A stretch of DNA of 64,000 nucleotides from Thermoplasmatales archaeon E-plasma (GCA_000496135.1 KI542674.1:1-64000); one strand, 5' to 3'. Shown: positions 16,324 to 25,997, counted from the stretch's first letter. Made by a program: numbers and translations. Notes: generated from the letters alone by a model not told the origin.

Positions 16324-18732
16324 TTAACTTTTTTTATATGGGCATCTGTGCCTGAGATGAATGAAGCCAACCTCTGAGAGGCAGAGAGGGCACATTCTCA
16401 AATATCTGACCCGGATAAATGCGCCCATACATATCATAACACCCCCGGCTGCGATTATCGGGTAAATCTTATTCAAAATATCTGTTGGCGGATTATTTGC
16501 CGCCGCCCCTTTATGGAGAGATATCACTATAGTCTGATTCATCTCATATATGAATATGGTAGCTGTGTAAATCTGACTGTTTCCGGAGTAAATTGACAGA
16601 CTGTAATTCCCCATTTGAAGTGAAAAATTTAATGTTCTGTTATCCGGTACATAAACGAGGTTACCAATAGATAGATAGCTATTGTTCCTCTCCGGATATC
16701 CGGATATTTCAATACTAACATTTGCTATAATTTTTGAGAAAGTTATGTTATTTAACAAACCTGGTTTTTCATCCAGATTACGGTTAACCGGATAAAACAT
16801 TCTCTGATCCGGAATGTAAATTTTTGCCGTGTTTACCGGCAAAAAAATATCCATTAAGTTTGTTGATGAATGAAAGGGTTCTCCATCCGCAAATACTAAC
16901 CATCCCTTCGACATGGATAAATTGACTGCATAAAGTGAAAACTCATGAATGGCTCCGGGAATTGTAATGCTTTGCGATCCTGTACCGGTTTCAATGTTCA
17001 ATGTGTTGTTATATTGCAGCGACCATGCAATTATCCCGTTAGTGGTGTTTTGAATCAGTGGAAAAGTGAATGTGTGATTATACCATTCCATTGAATTTAA
17101 ACTTAATTCAGATACTTTGAATTTGTAATACGCAGAATAGGAAACCATTCTGAATGAAAGATTCATGATCAAATTATTCGAATTTTCATATAGATCATTT
17201 ATGACAGCAGATACTTCCAGAGAGTTGTTATATGCACGAGAATTAATCCTTACATCTACCATTGAAACATTCACAGAATAATTTTCCACATATCTGTGAC
17301 CGGAAAACATTTCATCAGGATTCAGTGAAAAGTAAAAATTCCAATCGCTGTAGGGAAGAATGAAGTCTGCAATTGATTTTACGGATGAATTCATTATCTT
17401 ATATTCCACGAGAGCGGTTGAGTATGTTCTGAAGCAATTCTGAACTTCATGTAAAAGATTGTTTGCCTTTCCCTCCATTGCTGTAATATTAACAGATATT
17501 GTGGATACTTGGGATGCCAGTTCAGATGGCTCTGCATTGGCAATTACAACGTATGAAATGTTTGATTTAATTCTCTGGAGAACCTCTGAATAAATAAAGA
17601 AAGATGAGTTTTCAGAAGAAATAATTGGAGTTATCCCTGAATTACCGGCATAGAAAGCAGTTGATATGAAATTTACCCATGAGTTACCGTCCAATATTAT
17701 CCCCCTCTTCAGAGGGTTAATAATCCCATTCATGGAATACCGGCTCTGGTTATTGGAAATCAAACTGTCAGAAACCATATTCATTGTACTGTTATTGAAA
17801 ATAATGAAGTTGTGACTGGTACCGTTAAGATAAAGCGAATCATTTGACAGAAATACAATGGATGATTTCCATACGGTTATGTTTTCTCCATAGGGGATAG
17901 TAATGTTAACCGGAACTTTTCCATTGATAGGATATGAATTTAAACTGGAAAAGTGATTATCCTGGTATACCAGATTAATGCATGTGCTGTTTCCATCCAT
18001 TACAATGGATCTGTTGATATAACCTGACGACCCGTTTCCCAAACTGATTCTAATGCTTCCTGTAACATTTCCCAGCGTGTAATTTATTTTAATTGCCTCT
18101 GAATCAATGAATGGTATGAAAGGATTCAATCGGGTCCCTGAATATTCATACGTATGGGTTATGCTTATGGGTTGCCCGTTCTGGTTCATGGTATAAACGT
18201 CAACGAAAGATGCTGAAGATGCATCGGTTACATTTAACGACGATAATGTGATGTTTCCCGTATCGTTACTGAAAGTGGTTTTCATGGGTAGGTATCTGTA
18301 AGAATGTGTGAACGAACTGTTCATAATTCCCAAATTTCTTCCGGAGACATCAAAGGTACCTGAAAAATCCAACCTTGAACTGTTTATGACCAGAGAGGTT
18401 CCATGGATGGAAGTATCATTGAAATCCAGAAGCGATCCATACGTTAGAATGGAGGAATTTACAAGAGTTAAATTTCCATTGATGGTGAAAGAACTGATCC
18501 CGGATTTTGCCTCAAAAACAATATTGGTATTGAGAAAGATAACGGATGAATCCGCATCCGTTGTGATATTACCGGCTGAATAAAATGTTGAGTTATATCC
18601 CATGCCTCCTATTGTCTGATTTCCAATTATTATTGTTGAAGATTCTGCACTGATACCTTTGTTAACGGAATGATGCACTCCGTAAGAAGAGATCAGAAGG
18701 AATAAAAGAACGATTACGGGTATAACACGCAT
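16324..18732 (-). CDS. Large exported, membrane-anchored protein with a C-terminal Cys/His cluster
   Basis: An 802-aa protein with an N-terminal signal sequence (MRVIPVIVLLFLLISSYG), a long predicted extracellular region of beta-rich, repetitive character (SSVIFLNTNIVFEAKSG, FTINGNLTLVNSSIL) with many N-x-S/T sequons, then one membrane helix near the C-terminus (YPIIAAGGVMICMGAFI). After the helix comes a short tail, CPLCLSEVGFIHLRHRCPY, with a C-x2-C and H-x2-H-x-C arrangement that could bind zinc on the cytoplasmic side. The N-terminal repeats resemble parallel beta-helix surface proteins. Function is unknown; I recognise no enzyme motif. Confidence 0.7.
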   Translation of the reverse strand: MRVIPVIVLLFLLISSYGVHHSVNKGISAESSTIIIGNQTIGGMGYNSTFYSAGNITTDADSSVIFLNTNIVFEAKSGISSFTINGNLTLVNSSILTYGSLLDFNDTSIHGTSLVINSSRLDFSGTFDVSGRNLGIMNSSFTHSYRYLPMKTTFSNDTGNITLSSLNVTDASSASFVDVYTMNQNGQPISITHTYEYSGTRLNPFIPFIDSEAIKINYTLGNVTGSIRISLGNGSSGYINRSIVMDGNSTCINLVYQDNHFSSLNSYPINGKVPVNITIPYGENITVWKSSIVFLSNDSLYLNGTSHNFIIFNNSTMNMVSDSLISNNQSRYSMNGIINPLKRGIILDGNSWVNFISTAFYAGNSGITPIISSENSSFFIYSEVLQRIKSNISYVVIANAEPSELASQVSTISVNITAMEGKANNLLHEVQNCFRTYSTALVEYKIMNSSVKSIADFILPYSDWNFYFSLNPDEMFSGHRYVENYSVNVSMVDVRINSRAYNNSLEVSAVINDLYENSNNLIMNLSFRMVSYSAYYKFKVSELSLNSMEWYNHTFTFPLIQNTTNGIIAWSLQYNNTLNIETGTGSQSITIPGAIHEFSLYAVNLSMSKGWLVFADGEPFHSSTNLMDIFLPVNTAKIYIPDQRMFYPVNRNLDEKPGLLNNITFSKIIANVSIEISGYPERNNSYLSIGNLVYVPDNRTLNFSLQMGNYSLSIYSGNSQIYTATIFIYEMNQTIVISLHKGAAANNPPTDILNKIYPIIAAGGVMICMGAFIRVRYLRMCPLCLSEVGFIHLRHRCPYKKS

Positions 18733-18824
18733 GGGCGGTTATGGGAATCACATATTAATCATTAGCGTGGTACACTGTATCAAACGTCTCAAGCCCCAAT
18801 CAGAATTCAAAAAGAACTATACAA

Positions 18825-20159
18825 CTATTTCTTAACCTCAATGCGAAGACCATGCCATTTGACCTCATATCCTGCCTCAATAAGGGCTTCTGCAGGTGAA
18901 AATCCCATGAACTCAAGATAATCCACCATAGCTGATGAATCCGGATAAAGATTCCTCAGATGATTGATCATATCCTCACCCAGCTTTTTTGTATTGCGAA
19001 CCTCATTTTTTTCCTTTAAGGGCTCAATTGATTTTCTCTTTCTCTCCTCGTATTCATATTTCTTATGGAGAAATTCATAGGCATCGGTGAAGTTAAACTC
19101 AGATTTCATGCAATTTGCACCCTTTGGACATTTCTGCCCTGAATCAACTATGCAAAAAAGGGCACACTCATGACCTGACTTTCTAATACTTTCCATTATG
19201 CTGTAATCCTCCTCGTAATAGTTTGGCCTTGTGATCATGATCATTATTTCCTTATTTCCCAGTGATAGAGAATAATCCGCATAAATCCGGTTTCCTAACA
19301 CTTCAACCGGTTCAGGGTCTCCCCTGAAGTGTTTATTATAAACGCCATGACTTATTTCCTGGACATTACCGGTATACTCACTTACAGAACTGTCCAGATG
19401 ATAATTATACTCTGCTTTTCCCTGAATGCTTTTCAGATTGACCTTTGCATCCATCTCCCAGTTCTGCAGTTTCATTAGAAATCTTACAAGCGGGGCGAAT
19501 TTGTATCCATATCTTTCGCTGTGCTCCTTTATCATTAGCGGACCGCTTAAGGTGATTGATGATTCTGCAGAACCTGATTCAAGAGTGTAGAGAAGGCCAA
19601 GGCTCCTTGCTTTCCTGACAATGCGATTCATTCCTTCCTTGATTTTAACAGTCATTGTAAGGCATTTGAGAATTACTGTTTCTATCTGTTCCATGTTGAA
19701 CTTTTTTGAAAGTTCATCGCTTGAAATTTCAGGCACTGCTTCAAGTATCTGTTCATTCTCCTTGTCAGCGTACATGGATTTACTAATCTCATTTACTGTA
19801 CTTTTCAGTTCCTCAGCCACCCTTGCAAGTATCTCTTCTCTCCCTTCAGGGGAAACAGGCGGAACCTTTGCATATTTGAATATAGTGGACCTTACAAGTT
19901 CAGCATCCATATTTCCCGGTGGTACCATTTTTGACAATCGGAACATTATGAGTGACAGACCGCGGATAATCTTTGGATTCTGTATTTTTAACTCCAGGAT
20001 CTTGATATCCCTTTCAATCTCTTCCCTTGAAAATCCCACATGTGATTTAAAGAGCTCCAGAACGGCAGAACAGTAATCGCTGTTTTCTTCAGTGAGGAAA
20101 ACGGATCTGACTGTGCCATTCCTGCTTTTCCTAACTGTCATCAGTTGAACCGGGAACAC
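18825..20159 (-). CDS. bax1: Bax1-type nuclease partner of XPB (DUF790)
   Basis: A 444-aa protein of the DUF790/Bax1 family, known in archaea as an XPB-binding structure-specific endonuclease. The N-terminus MFPVQLMTVRKSRNGTVRSVFL is the family start. The C-terminal half has the nuclease-like region (RIYADYSLSLGNKEIMIMITRP, then ALFCIVDSGQKCPKG) and ends in GYEVKWHGLRIEVKK. The GTG start at 20159 lies 29 bases inside the 3' end of the XPB gene, so the two are co-translated. The pair should unwind and incise damaged or bubble DNA in a nucleotide-excision-repair-like process. Confidence 0.88.
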   Translation of the reverse strand: MFPVQLMTVRKSRNGTVRSVFLTEENSDYCSAVLELFKSHVGFSREEIERDIKILELKIQNPKIIRGLSLIMFRLSKMVPPGNMDAELVRSTIFKYAKVPPVSPEGREEILARVAEELKSTVNEISKSMYADKENEQILEAVPEISSDELSKKFNMEQIETVILKCLTMTVKIKEGMNRIVRKARSLGLLYTLESGSAESSITLSGPLMIKEHSERYGYKFAPLVRFLMKLQNWEMDAKVNLKSIQGKAEYNYHLDSSVSEYTGNVQEISHGVYNKHFRGDPEPVEVLGNRIYADYSLSLGNKEIMIMITRPNYYEEDYSIMESIRKSGHECALFCIVDSGQKCPKGANCMKSEFNFTDAYEFLHKKYEYEERKRKSIEPLKEKNEVRNTKKLGEDMINHLRNLYPDSSAMVDYLEFMGFSPAEALIEAGYEVKWHGLRIEVKK

Positions 20160-21483
20160 CCTTTCTCCTCCTCCTTGATGTGTTGTATTCTGAAGTGCCC
20201 TTTGCTACAATTTCGTAAAGAATTGAGTGCTTTCCCTCGGATTGTCTTAAAAGTCTGCCCAGACGCTGTCTGAACTGTCTTGTGCTGCCTGAACCGCTAA
20301 GGACAATACCTACCGTTGCATCGGGAACATCTATCCCCTCATCAAGCACCCTTGAAGTTGCAAGCACTGATATCTCCCCGCTTCTGAACATTTCAAAATA
20401 TTCCTTTCTTTCCTGACCAGGCGTAAGATATGTAATGCATGGTACAAGGAATTCCTTTGATATCAGGTATGCCGTGGCCGTATCTTCAGCGAAAATAAGG
20501 GTCTTCTTCCCCCTGTTCTGTGACAGCACATACCTCACAGCATCAACCTTTATTCTTGCGCTGAATGCAATCTCCCTTGCCTTTCTCCATGCCATGAGTG
20601 CTTCTCTTCCCTCAGGATTCCATGATGACATGATGAACTTCTCAAAATCCCACGGACCTCTCATTGTGATGCGGTGTTTCCTCAGATAAGAAATGAAAAT
20701 TTCCCTGTTTCTCTCGTATTCCTCCTCTTCTTCCTGCTCCAGATCAACAGGTATTCTAACAATATCATAACCTGCAAGAAATTCTGTCAGCTCCTCGTAA
20801 CCCAGTTCGAAAATTTTTCCCCCCATGGTTATTTCAAGTGATTCATGAAGCATGTCAAGGCGTTCAAGTGTTGCTGTAAGTCCCAGTCTATACGGCGAAG
20901 CAAACATCCGCGCAATCTCTCCATATCTTTCCGATGCAAGATGATGCACCTCGTCCACCAGGAGAAATTTAAATCTGTTTCCCAGTTCTTCGGCCATCAG
21001 ATATGCGGAATCATATGTGCAAACACTTATTGGCTTAATGTCCTTTTCACCACCGCCTATCTGCCCCACTTCAATACCGAGAACATTTTGAAGTTTGGTT
21101 CTCCACTGCTGAATCAGCTCAATGGTTGGTGCTATTATTATGGTTGATACGGAAAGTTTTACGATGGCTTCTATGCCAATATGTGTTTTTCCGGCAGCTG
21201 TGGGCAATACCACGATTCCTCTCATATTATTTGCTGACCACATATCTATGGCCTTTTTCTGGTATGATCTTAGCTTTTCATTGTGGGACAGATTCAATCC
21301 TTTTTCGTCAGTGAAAACCCTGTCCTCTGCTTCTGGATATCTTTGCTTCAAGGTAAAATATTCGTATGCAGGCGACCTGAAAGACTGTATTCTTTCATCA
21401 TAAAGTGCAATGGATGAAATATTTTTAGGTGGATCCCGAATAAGAATAGTTCCTCTTGAGAAGGTAAGGATCATTGCTTTCAT
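20131..21483 (-). CDS. xpb: DNA repair helicase XPB (SF2)
   Basis: A 450-aa superfamily 2 helicase. An N-terminal damage-recognition-like domain (about 1-65) is followed by RecA domain 1 with Walker A LPTAAGKTHI, motif II DEVHH and motif III LTATLER. A coiled, charged thumb-like insertion (EQEEEEEYERNREIF) follows, then RecA domain 2 with ATSRVLDEGIDVPDA and motif VI FRQRLGRLLR. Size and order match archaeal XPB. It is an ATP-driven DNA translocase working with the Bax1 nuclease encoded immediately downstream. An in-frame ATG three codons in is an alternative start. Confidence 0.93.
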   Translation of the reverse strand: MKAMILTFSRGTILIRDPPKNISSIALYDERIQSFRSPAYEYFTLKQRYPEAEDRVFTDEKGLNLSHNEKLRSYQKKAIDMWSANNMRGIVVLPTAAGKTHIGIEAIVKLSVSTIIIAPTIELIQQWRTKLQNVLGIEVGQIGGGEKDIKPISVCTYDSAYLMAEELGNRFKFLLVDEVHHLASERYGEIARMFASPYRLGLTATLERLDMLHESLEITMGGKIFELGYEELTEFLAGYDIVRIPVDLEQEEEEEYERNREIFISYLRKHRITMRGPWDFEKFIMSSWNPEGREALMAWRKAREIAFSARIKVDAVRYVLSQNRGKKTLIFAEDTATAYLISKEFLVPCITYLTPGQERKEYFEMFRSGEISVLATSRVLDEGIDVPDATVGIVLSGSGSTRQFRQRLGRLLRQSEGKHSILYEIVAKGTSEYNTSRRRRKGVPGSTDDS

Positions 21484-21617
21484 ATGAAAGATGCACTAAT
21501 TAATATAACTGTGAGGATAGTCAACTTATTGCTGGTGCTTCCACAATTAGAATAAGATAATTCGCACTCCTCAGAAGGGAACAATTAAGATTTTTTATTC
21601 TGAGCAACCTTAATTTA

Positions 21618-21636
21618 TCATATGCGTATGATCATA
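21618..21636 (+). promoter_or_regulatory. Overlapping palindromes at the aldo/keto reductase start
   Basis: TCATA-TGCG-TATGA (21618-21631) overlaps TATGATCATA (21627-21636), and the ATG follows at 21638. A T/A-rich TAATTTATCA lies just upstream, so a protein bound here would cover the transcription start of a leaderless mRNA. Operator function is inferred. Confidence 0.35.
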
Positions 21637-21637
21637 T

Positions 21638-22654
21638 ATGAGATATCTAAAATATGGAAAAAGCGGGATTTATGTATCGGAAATCGCCCTGGGTGCAATG
21701 ACATTCGGTGACAGAAACAGCTGGAAATTGGGTGGTCTTTCACAGCAAACTACTAATGAAATGGTTAAAAGAGCATATGACTATGGAATAAACCTGTATG
21801 ATACAGCAGATGTATACGATGAGGGTGAATCTGAAAAGGCTCTCGGTATAGCAGTGAAGGATTTCAGGGATGAAATTCACATTGCAACCAAGGTCAGAGG
21901 AAAAACTGGAAATGGAATAAATAATGTTGGACTTTCAAGGGCTCATATTTCAAGGTCCATTAAAGGGAGTCTGAAGAGATTAAATACAGATTACATTGAC
22001 ATTTACCAGTTTCATTCCTTCGATTACCATGTACCGTTTGATGAGAGTATGGAAGCAATGCAGGATTTAGTTGAAAGAGGAGATGTCTTCTATCCCGGTG
22101 TTTCCAATTTCACTGCATGGCAGATGGCAACTTTCAATGCCGTTGCAAGGGAAAAGGGTTATGAGCATTATCAGAGTGCCCAGATGAATTATTCCCTCCT
22201 GAACAGGGATATTGAGCATGAAATTTTGCCGTATATGGAACATGACAATATGACCCTTCTTGCATGGAGTCCGCTTCATGGCGGAGTTCTTTCCGGAAAA
22301 TACACATCTAAGATCGACCTGAAACCTGGAACAAGAATGGGGGATCGCGGATTCGTGTTTCCAAGGTTTGATGAAAAAAGATATCCTAAAATATTAAATG
22401 AAATGGAAAAAGTGGCTTCTGAACAGGGATGCAGCGTTGCCAATGTGGCCTTATCATGGCTCAGGGCAAAGAAGGTTGTCATAATTCTTGGGGCACGAAC
22501 TCTTGAACAGTTTGAAGAAAACATGAAATCTGTTGATGTGAATCTCACTGCAGAACAGATCCAGAGCCTGGATAAGATATCCGAAGAAAGGGAACAATAT
22601 CCTAACTGGATGATAGGTAGAATGGACAGGGGAAGAACTTTCGAAACGGCATAG
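21638..22654 (+). CDS. Aldo/keto reductase
   Basis: A 338-aa NADPH-dependent oxidoreductase of the AKR superfamily (YghZ/Kv-beta-like group). The TIM barrel shows the catalytic tetrad context: NLYDTADVYDEGESEKALG with Asp and Tyr, the Lys in HIATKVRG, and the His in YQFHSFDYH. The C-terminal cofactor loop is VVIILGARTLEQFEENM. It would reduce aldehydes or ketones in the cytoplasm; the substrate is unknown. It is monocistronic, with a palindrome at its start and a T-rich tract after its stop (TTTTTTCCCATAC...TTTTTATTTTTAG) that probably terminates transcription. Confidence 0.92.
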   Translation: MRYLKYGKSGIYVSEIALGAMTFGDRNSWKLGGLSQQTTNEMVKRAYDYGINLYDTADVYDEGESEKALGIAVKDFRDEIHIATKVRGKTGNGINNVGLSRAHISRSIKGSLKRLNTDYIDIYQFHSFDYHVPFDESMEAMQDLVERGDVFYPGVSNFTAWQMATFNAVAREKGYEHYQSAQMNYSLLNRDIEHEILPYMEHDNMTLLAWSPLHGGVLSGKYTSKIDLKPGTRMGDRGFVFPRFDEKRYPKILNEMEKVASEQGCSVANVALSWLRAKKVVIILGARTLEQFEENMKSVDVNLTAEQIQSLDKISEEREQYPNWMIGRMDRGRTFETA

Positions 22655-22750
22655 TTTTTTCCCATACATCTTTTTATTTTTAGAAGAGGACATAAATTAT
22701 TTGCCTTTCTTATAAGGCAGTTATTCTGTTTTAGAGAATCAGGCTAAAGT

Positions 22751-22763
22751 GTTAATTATTAAC
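22751..22763 (+). promoter_or_regulatory. 13-bp palindrome in the chrB-like promoter
   Basis: GTTAAT-T-ATTAAC is a perfect 13-base palindrome 25-37 bases before the ATG at 22788, where the TATA box of a leaderless gene is expected. It may be the core promoter, an operator overlapping it, or a chance A/T palindrome. Confidence 0.3.
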
Positions 22764-22787
22764 TCACCATAAATGCAATAGATTACT

Positions 22788-23249
22788 ATGAAGTGGGTAA
22801 CAAGAGAACATGCAAAGGTTGACAGAATAGCATGCCCGTGGTTGATTTCAAGGTTTGTTGACAGGAACCCGGAATTTATATTTGCCCCAAAGGATGAGGT
22901 TATGAAGATTGCTAAAAGTCAGGGAGCAATTCCTTTTGACACTCCGGGAGCAGAACTCCACCATTATAAGGAAAACGGCTATGAATTTGTGAGCTTCGAT
23001 GCCATAATAAAAAAATATAATCTCGATGATCCCGCTCTTCTTGAATTTGCAAAGATTGTGAGATCTGCTGATGCAAGTCCTCCTGACGCAAAACCTGAAG
23101 GTGCAGGGCTTGAAGCTGCTGCACTAGGATTCAGACAGATAGCAAAGGATGATCATGAGAACATGAAATTACAATTTCCACTCTACGATGCATTATATGC
23201 TTACTGCAAATGGAGAATTGAAGAAGGCGGAAAATTAGAACATTCATGA
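22788..23249 (+). CDS. ChrB C-terminal domain protein (chromate-resistance family)
   Basis: A 153-aa protein matching the C-terminal domain of ChrB: MKWVTREHAKVDRIACPWLISRFVDRNPEF, FDTPGAELHHYKENGYEFVSFDAII, and IVRSADASPPDAKPEGAGLEAAALG. In bacteria this domain is part of a chromate-responsive regulator or resistance protein; stand-alone forms are common and may be enzymes of unknown substrate. No chromate transporter (ChrA) is nearby, so a role in chromate resistance is not supported by context. It is monocistronic. Confidence 0.85.
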   Translation: MKWVTREHAKVDRIACPWLISRFVDRNPEFIFAPKDEVMKIAKSQGAIPFDTPGAELHHYKENGYEFVSFDAIIKKYNLDDPALLEFAKIVRSADASPPDAKPEGAGLEAAALGFRQIAKDDHENMKLQFPLYDALYAYCKWRIEEGGKLEHS

Positions 23250-23363
23250 TCAGGATATTATCCATTCCGATTTTTAGTTAAAGAATTAAATACCTTCCAT
23301 AATTTTGATTGTAAACCGCGCTCTTTGAACCTCTCTTTTTTTGAAAAATCTCCAATAAGAAAA

Positions 23364-23380
23364 TTGAACAAATTGTTCAA
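23364..23380. repeat. 17-bp palindrome carrying the AACAA-A-TTGTT core
   Basis: TTGAACAA-A-TTGTTCAA is a perfect palindrome in the space between the chrB-like gene and the converging GT gene (stop at 23384). It shares its AACAAATTGTT core with sites at 45777-45791 and 61851-61861. Lying between two converging genes, it could be a terminator hairpin or a protein-binding site. Confidence 0.4.
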
Positions 23381-23383
23381 CAA

Positions 23384-24400
23384 TTATTGAAATGGCTCAT
23401 AATCGTTTTCCACAATGAACTGCCTCAGGCTCCTGTTTACTTTCTTCCAGAGGTCACTCTTCCTGAAAAGATATGATTTTTCCATGCTTGTAATGCTGAT
23501 CCTCACATCTTTTCCAAAGGTCTCAAATTTCTTGTATTCGCCAAGTACCAGAGATTCAAACATTGTTTCCATGAATACCAGATAGTTGTTTCTCCTGTAC
23601 GACTCCTTTTTCTCCCTTGATAATTTTGCACTAATATGGCTAGCCAGAAGAAGGAAAAATCTTCTTTTACCGATCTTGTGGAATGGATATCCGTTCAAAG
23701 TGAGAATGTCCTTGAATGAATAGTTGCACCCGATAATGAGATCTCTAATCAGCGAAATCTTTTTCTTCAGTGATAGGCGTTTAAATCCCGGTCTCTTTTC
23801 CAGATCAAGATTATGAAATATGAGTCCATCCCTCCTGGGTTCCATTATCTGAGTGGGGTAATGAGATATTGGCCCATTTATGGATATTCGTGCAAAAAGA
23901 TCTATATCTTCAGAAACCTTAAGATTCCTCCATGCCCCGGCTTCCTCGATCATCTCTCTTGGGATAATTGAGAATTCTGATATGAGAACCCTCTTCTCCC
24001 TGAAACGGAGGTACGAGAATATGAGATCGGAATAGTCAATCTCGTATTCCTTTTCTGAATCAAACATAATTATGTGGGAGCCTCTTAATTCAAGGAATGC
24101 CAGATTTTTTGCAAGTCCTCTACTCATACCCGGCCTTTCGAAAACCCTGAAATTTTCAATGGAATCCCTTACTCCAGCAAGTGAGTCCGGATGAATGGGG
24201 AACATACTAGTATTAATAATGGCAATTTCGTAAGGTTCACCTATCTCCTGGGCTATTTTATCAATGCTCATTATGGATTCTTCAATAAATTGATCCCTTC
24301 CTTCGAACACTGTAAGAAATGTTAGAAACAACTCCTTTTTTGAAATCTTTCTTAATTCGTATATTTTACTCGCTATAGAGGAATATGTTTCTGACAACAT
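23384..24400 (-). CDS. Glycosyltransferase family 2-like protein
   Basis: A 338-aa GT-A-like protein: the first strand and loop LFLTFLTVFEGRDQFIEESIMSID and EIAIINTSM, then SRGLAKNLAFLELRGSHIIMFDSEKEYEID, where FDSE replaces the usual DxD, and EDIDLFARISI, the ED-x-D acceptor-side motif of GT2 enzymes. The start at 24400 (MLSETYSS) is preferred because a GTTTAATTTT box lies about 27 bases before it; an in-frame ATG four codons upstream also exists. No membrane segments are seen. The FDSE motif could weaken metal binding, so activity is uncertain. Confidence 0.65.
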   Translation of the reverse strand: MLSETYSSIASKIYELRKISKKELFLTFLTVFEGRDQFIEESIMSIDKIAQEIGEPYEIAIINTSMFPIHPDSLAGVRDSIENFRVFERPGMSRGLAKNLAFLELRGSHIIMFDSEKEYEIDYSDLIFSYLRFREKRVLISEFSIIPREMIEEAGAWRNLKVSEDIDLFARISINGPISHYPTQIMEPRRDGLIFHNLDLEKRPGFKRLSLKKKISLIRDLIIGCNYSFKDILTLNGYPFHKIGKRRFFLLLASHISAKLSREKKESYRRNNYLVFMETMFESLVLGEYKKFETFGKDVRISITSMEKSYLFRKSDLWKKVNRSLRQFIVENDYEPFQ

Positions 24401-24517
24401 AACTACATACATAAAAGAAAATTAAACTTGTTGTTCGATAAATCGGATTTCGTTTCACTTCATTGAATTTGAATAATGGACTTCCTCATATTTTTATGAG
24501 GGTAAGGCAGTTGAGAC

Positions 24518-25855
24518 TCAGAGGATAATGGATGTAAGTTCCCTGACCGTCTCCATGCTCTGAACATTCATGATTGAGTTCCACAGTTCTATTCTCCTCT
24601 TTCCTTCAAGGGATGATGTATTTTCCATGAATTTCTTCTTAAGAGATTCGCGATCAGGATGGACTATCTCTAGCCAGTTGATTTTCTCTGAAATTATGCG
24701 ATTATCAGTTGTATGGAAAATAACCTTTGAGAGCCACTTCTCAGGGTACATATCATCACACTCATCATCGAGATAGATCCTTATTTTTGATACATAATCC
24801 TTTATTTCAGAGTCATGGTTTGAATTTCCTGAAACTGCAAGAATATCCAGATTCTGATTCCTTAGAATCATGCCCAGCATTCTTTCCAGTTCACTGAACT
24901 TTTCACCCCTCTTCCTAGATTCCTCCAGCTTTTCCATTATGTATGAGTTGACACCAACTTCCAGTTCCTTAAGAGTTTCTCCGTAAAGGTCGTTATTCTT
25001 CATCATCTTTATGAGAATATGCACTGGCCCCTGGAAGAGCCTGTCGCCTGGATAATATTTAAATGCGGTTTTTAAAAGGCTCCAGCTTTTTCCCAGACCC
25101 CTGTTTATTTTTTCCGGATCAAAATCCTCTGAATAATTTCGAACAAATGAAGATTCAGGAAGAAGAAAATCGTAAACAGGAACTGCAACGTTGGCAGATG
25201 ACATATATCCTATAATGCCTCTTGTGCATGAAACTGCGCTTTCATATGGCGATAAATCAACCTGCTGCATATCCATATCATTCCTGACACCTCCTGCTGA
25301 AAATGCCGTTATTGTCATGGCTATTGCCGATCTTTCCAGAGAGGCATTATCTGCCACGCAAAGTGCTGCACATGATCCAAGAGGACCAAGTGTCAGTGTT
25401 GGACTGAACCCTCTTCTGTAGTGTGAAGGCATCATGGATTCCGATATCCTTGAAGCAATTTCATACCCCGATATAAGACCAAGAAGGAATGTTGAACCGG
25501 AAACCTCTTTTTCCTCTGAGAAGGCAATCAATGGAGGTATAATGGCCGCACCGGGATGAATCATTCCCGGGCTGAATTCATCATCATATTTTAGTACTCT
25601 CATGTAGAAGGAGTTACACGTAGCAGCCCCCAGCATACTCATCTTCTTTCTGGAAAGAAAATCCATGGACTTTCCATTTTGATCAAAAAGCGAAACCATC
25701 TCTCTGGAGAACCCCTGACTCTCTTCCATTTCAGTTCCTTTTAAGATGACCCCGAAATTATCAGCTAGAATCAGTTTTCCATATTCAAGTACTTTTTGTG
25801 GAATTTGCTCCTTATTAATACTGCTCAAAAAACGGCATATGTTGTCAAGGGTCAT
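24518..25855 (-). CDS. MmgE/PrpD family protein
   Basis: A 445-aa member of the MmgE/PrpD fold, whose known members include 2-methylcitrate dehydratase, cis-aconitate decarboxylase and iminodisuccinate epimerase. Typical segments are LADNFGVILKG near the N-terminus, LGAATCNSFYMRVLKYDDEFSPGMIHPGAAIIPPLIAFSEE (the helical active-site entrance) and LLGLISGYEIASRISESM. No citrate synthase or isocitrate lyase neighbour is present, so a methylcitrate cycle is not supported here and the substrate is unknown. The C-terminal part is less conserved than the N-terminal part. Confidence 0.82.
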   Translation of the reverse strand: MTLDNICRFLSSINKEQIPQKVLEYGKLILADNFGVILKGTEMEESQGFSREMVSLFDQNGKSMDFLSRKKMSMLGAATCNSFYMRVLKYDDEFSPGMIHPGAAIIPPLIAFSEEKEVSGSTFLLGLISGYEIASRISESMMPSHYRRGFSPTLTLGPLGSCAALCVADNASLERSAIAMTITAFSAGGVRNDMDMQQVDLSPYESAVSCTRGIIGYMSSANVAVPVYDFLLPESSFVRNYSEDFDPEKINRGLGKSWSLLKTAFKYYPGDRLFQGPVHILIKMMKNNDLYGETLKELEVGVNSYIMEKLEESRKRGEKFSELERMLGMILRNQNLDILAVSGNSNHDSEIKDYVSKIRIYLDDECDDMYPEKWLSKVIFHTTDNRIISEKINWLEIVHPDRESLKKKFMENTSSLEGKRRIELWNSIMNVQSMETVRELTSIIL

Positions 25856-25997
25856 TATTAAGATATATTGAATGACATTAAAATAACTTTACCTTGATAT
25901 ACCATTCAAAATCAGAAAATAGTGCATCTATAATTAATGTATCAGATGATTTTAAATATTTAGGAAATCAATTTATAGGATATACTTATTTTCGACA

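Noticed and set aside
22788-23249. A chromate-resistance operon
   Set aside because: Only a ChrB C-terminal-domain protein is present, with no ChrA transporter nearby, so an operon-level resistance claim is not supported.
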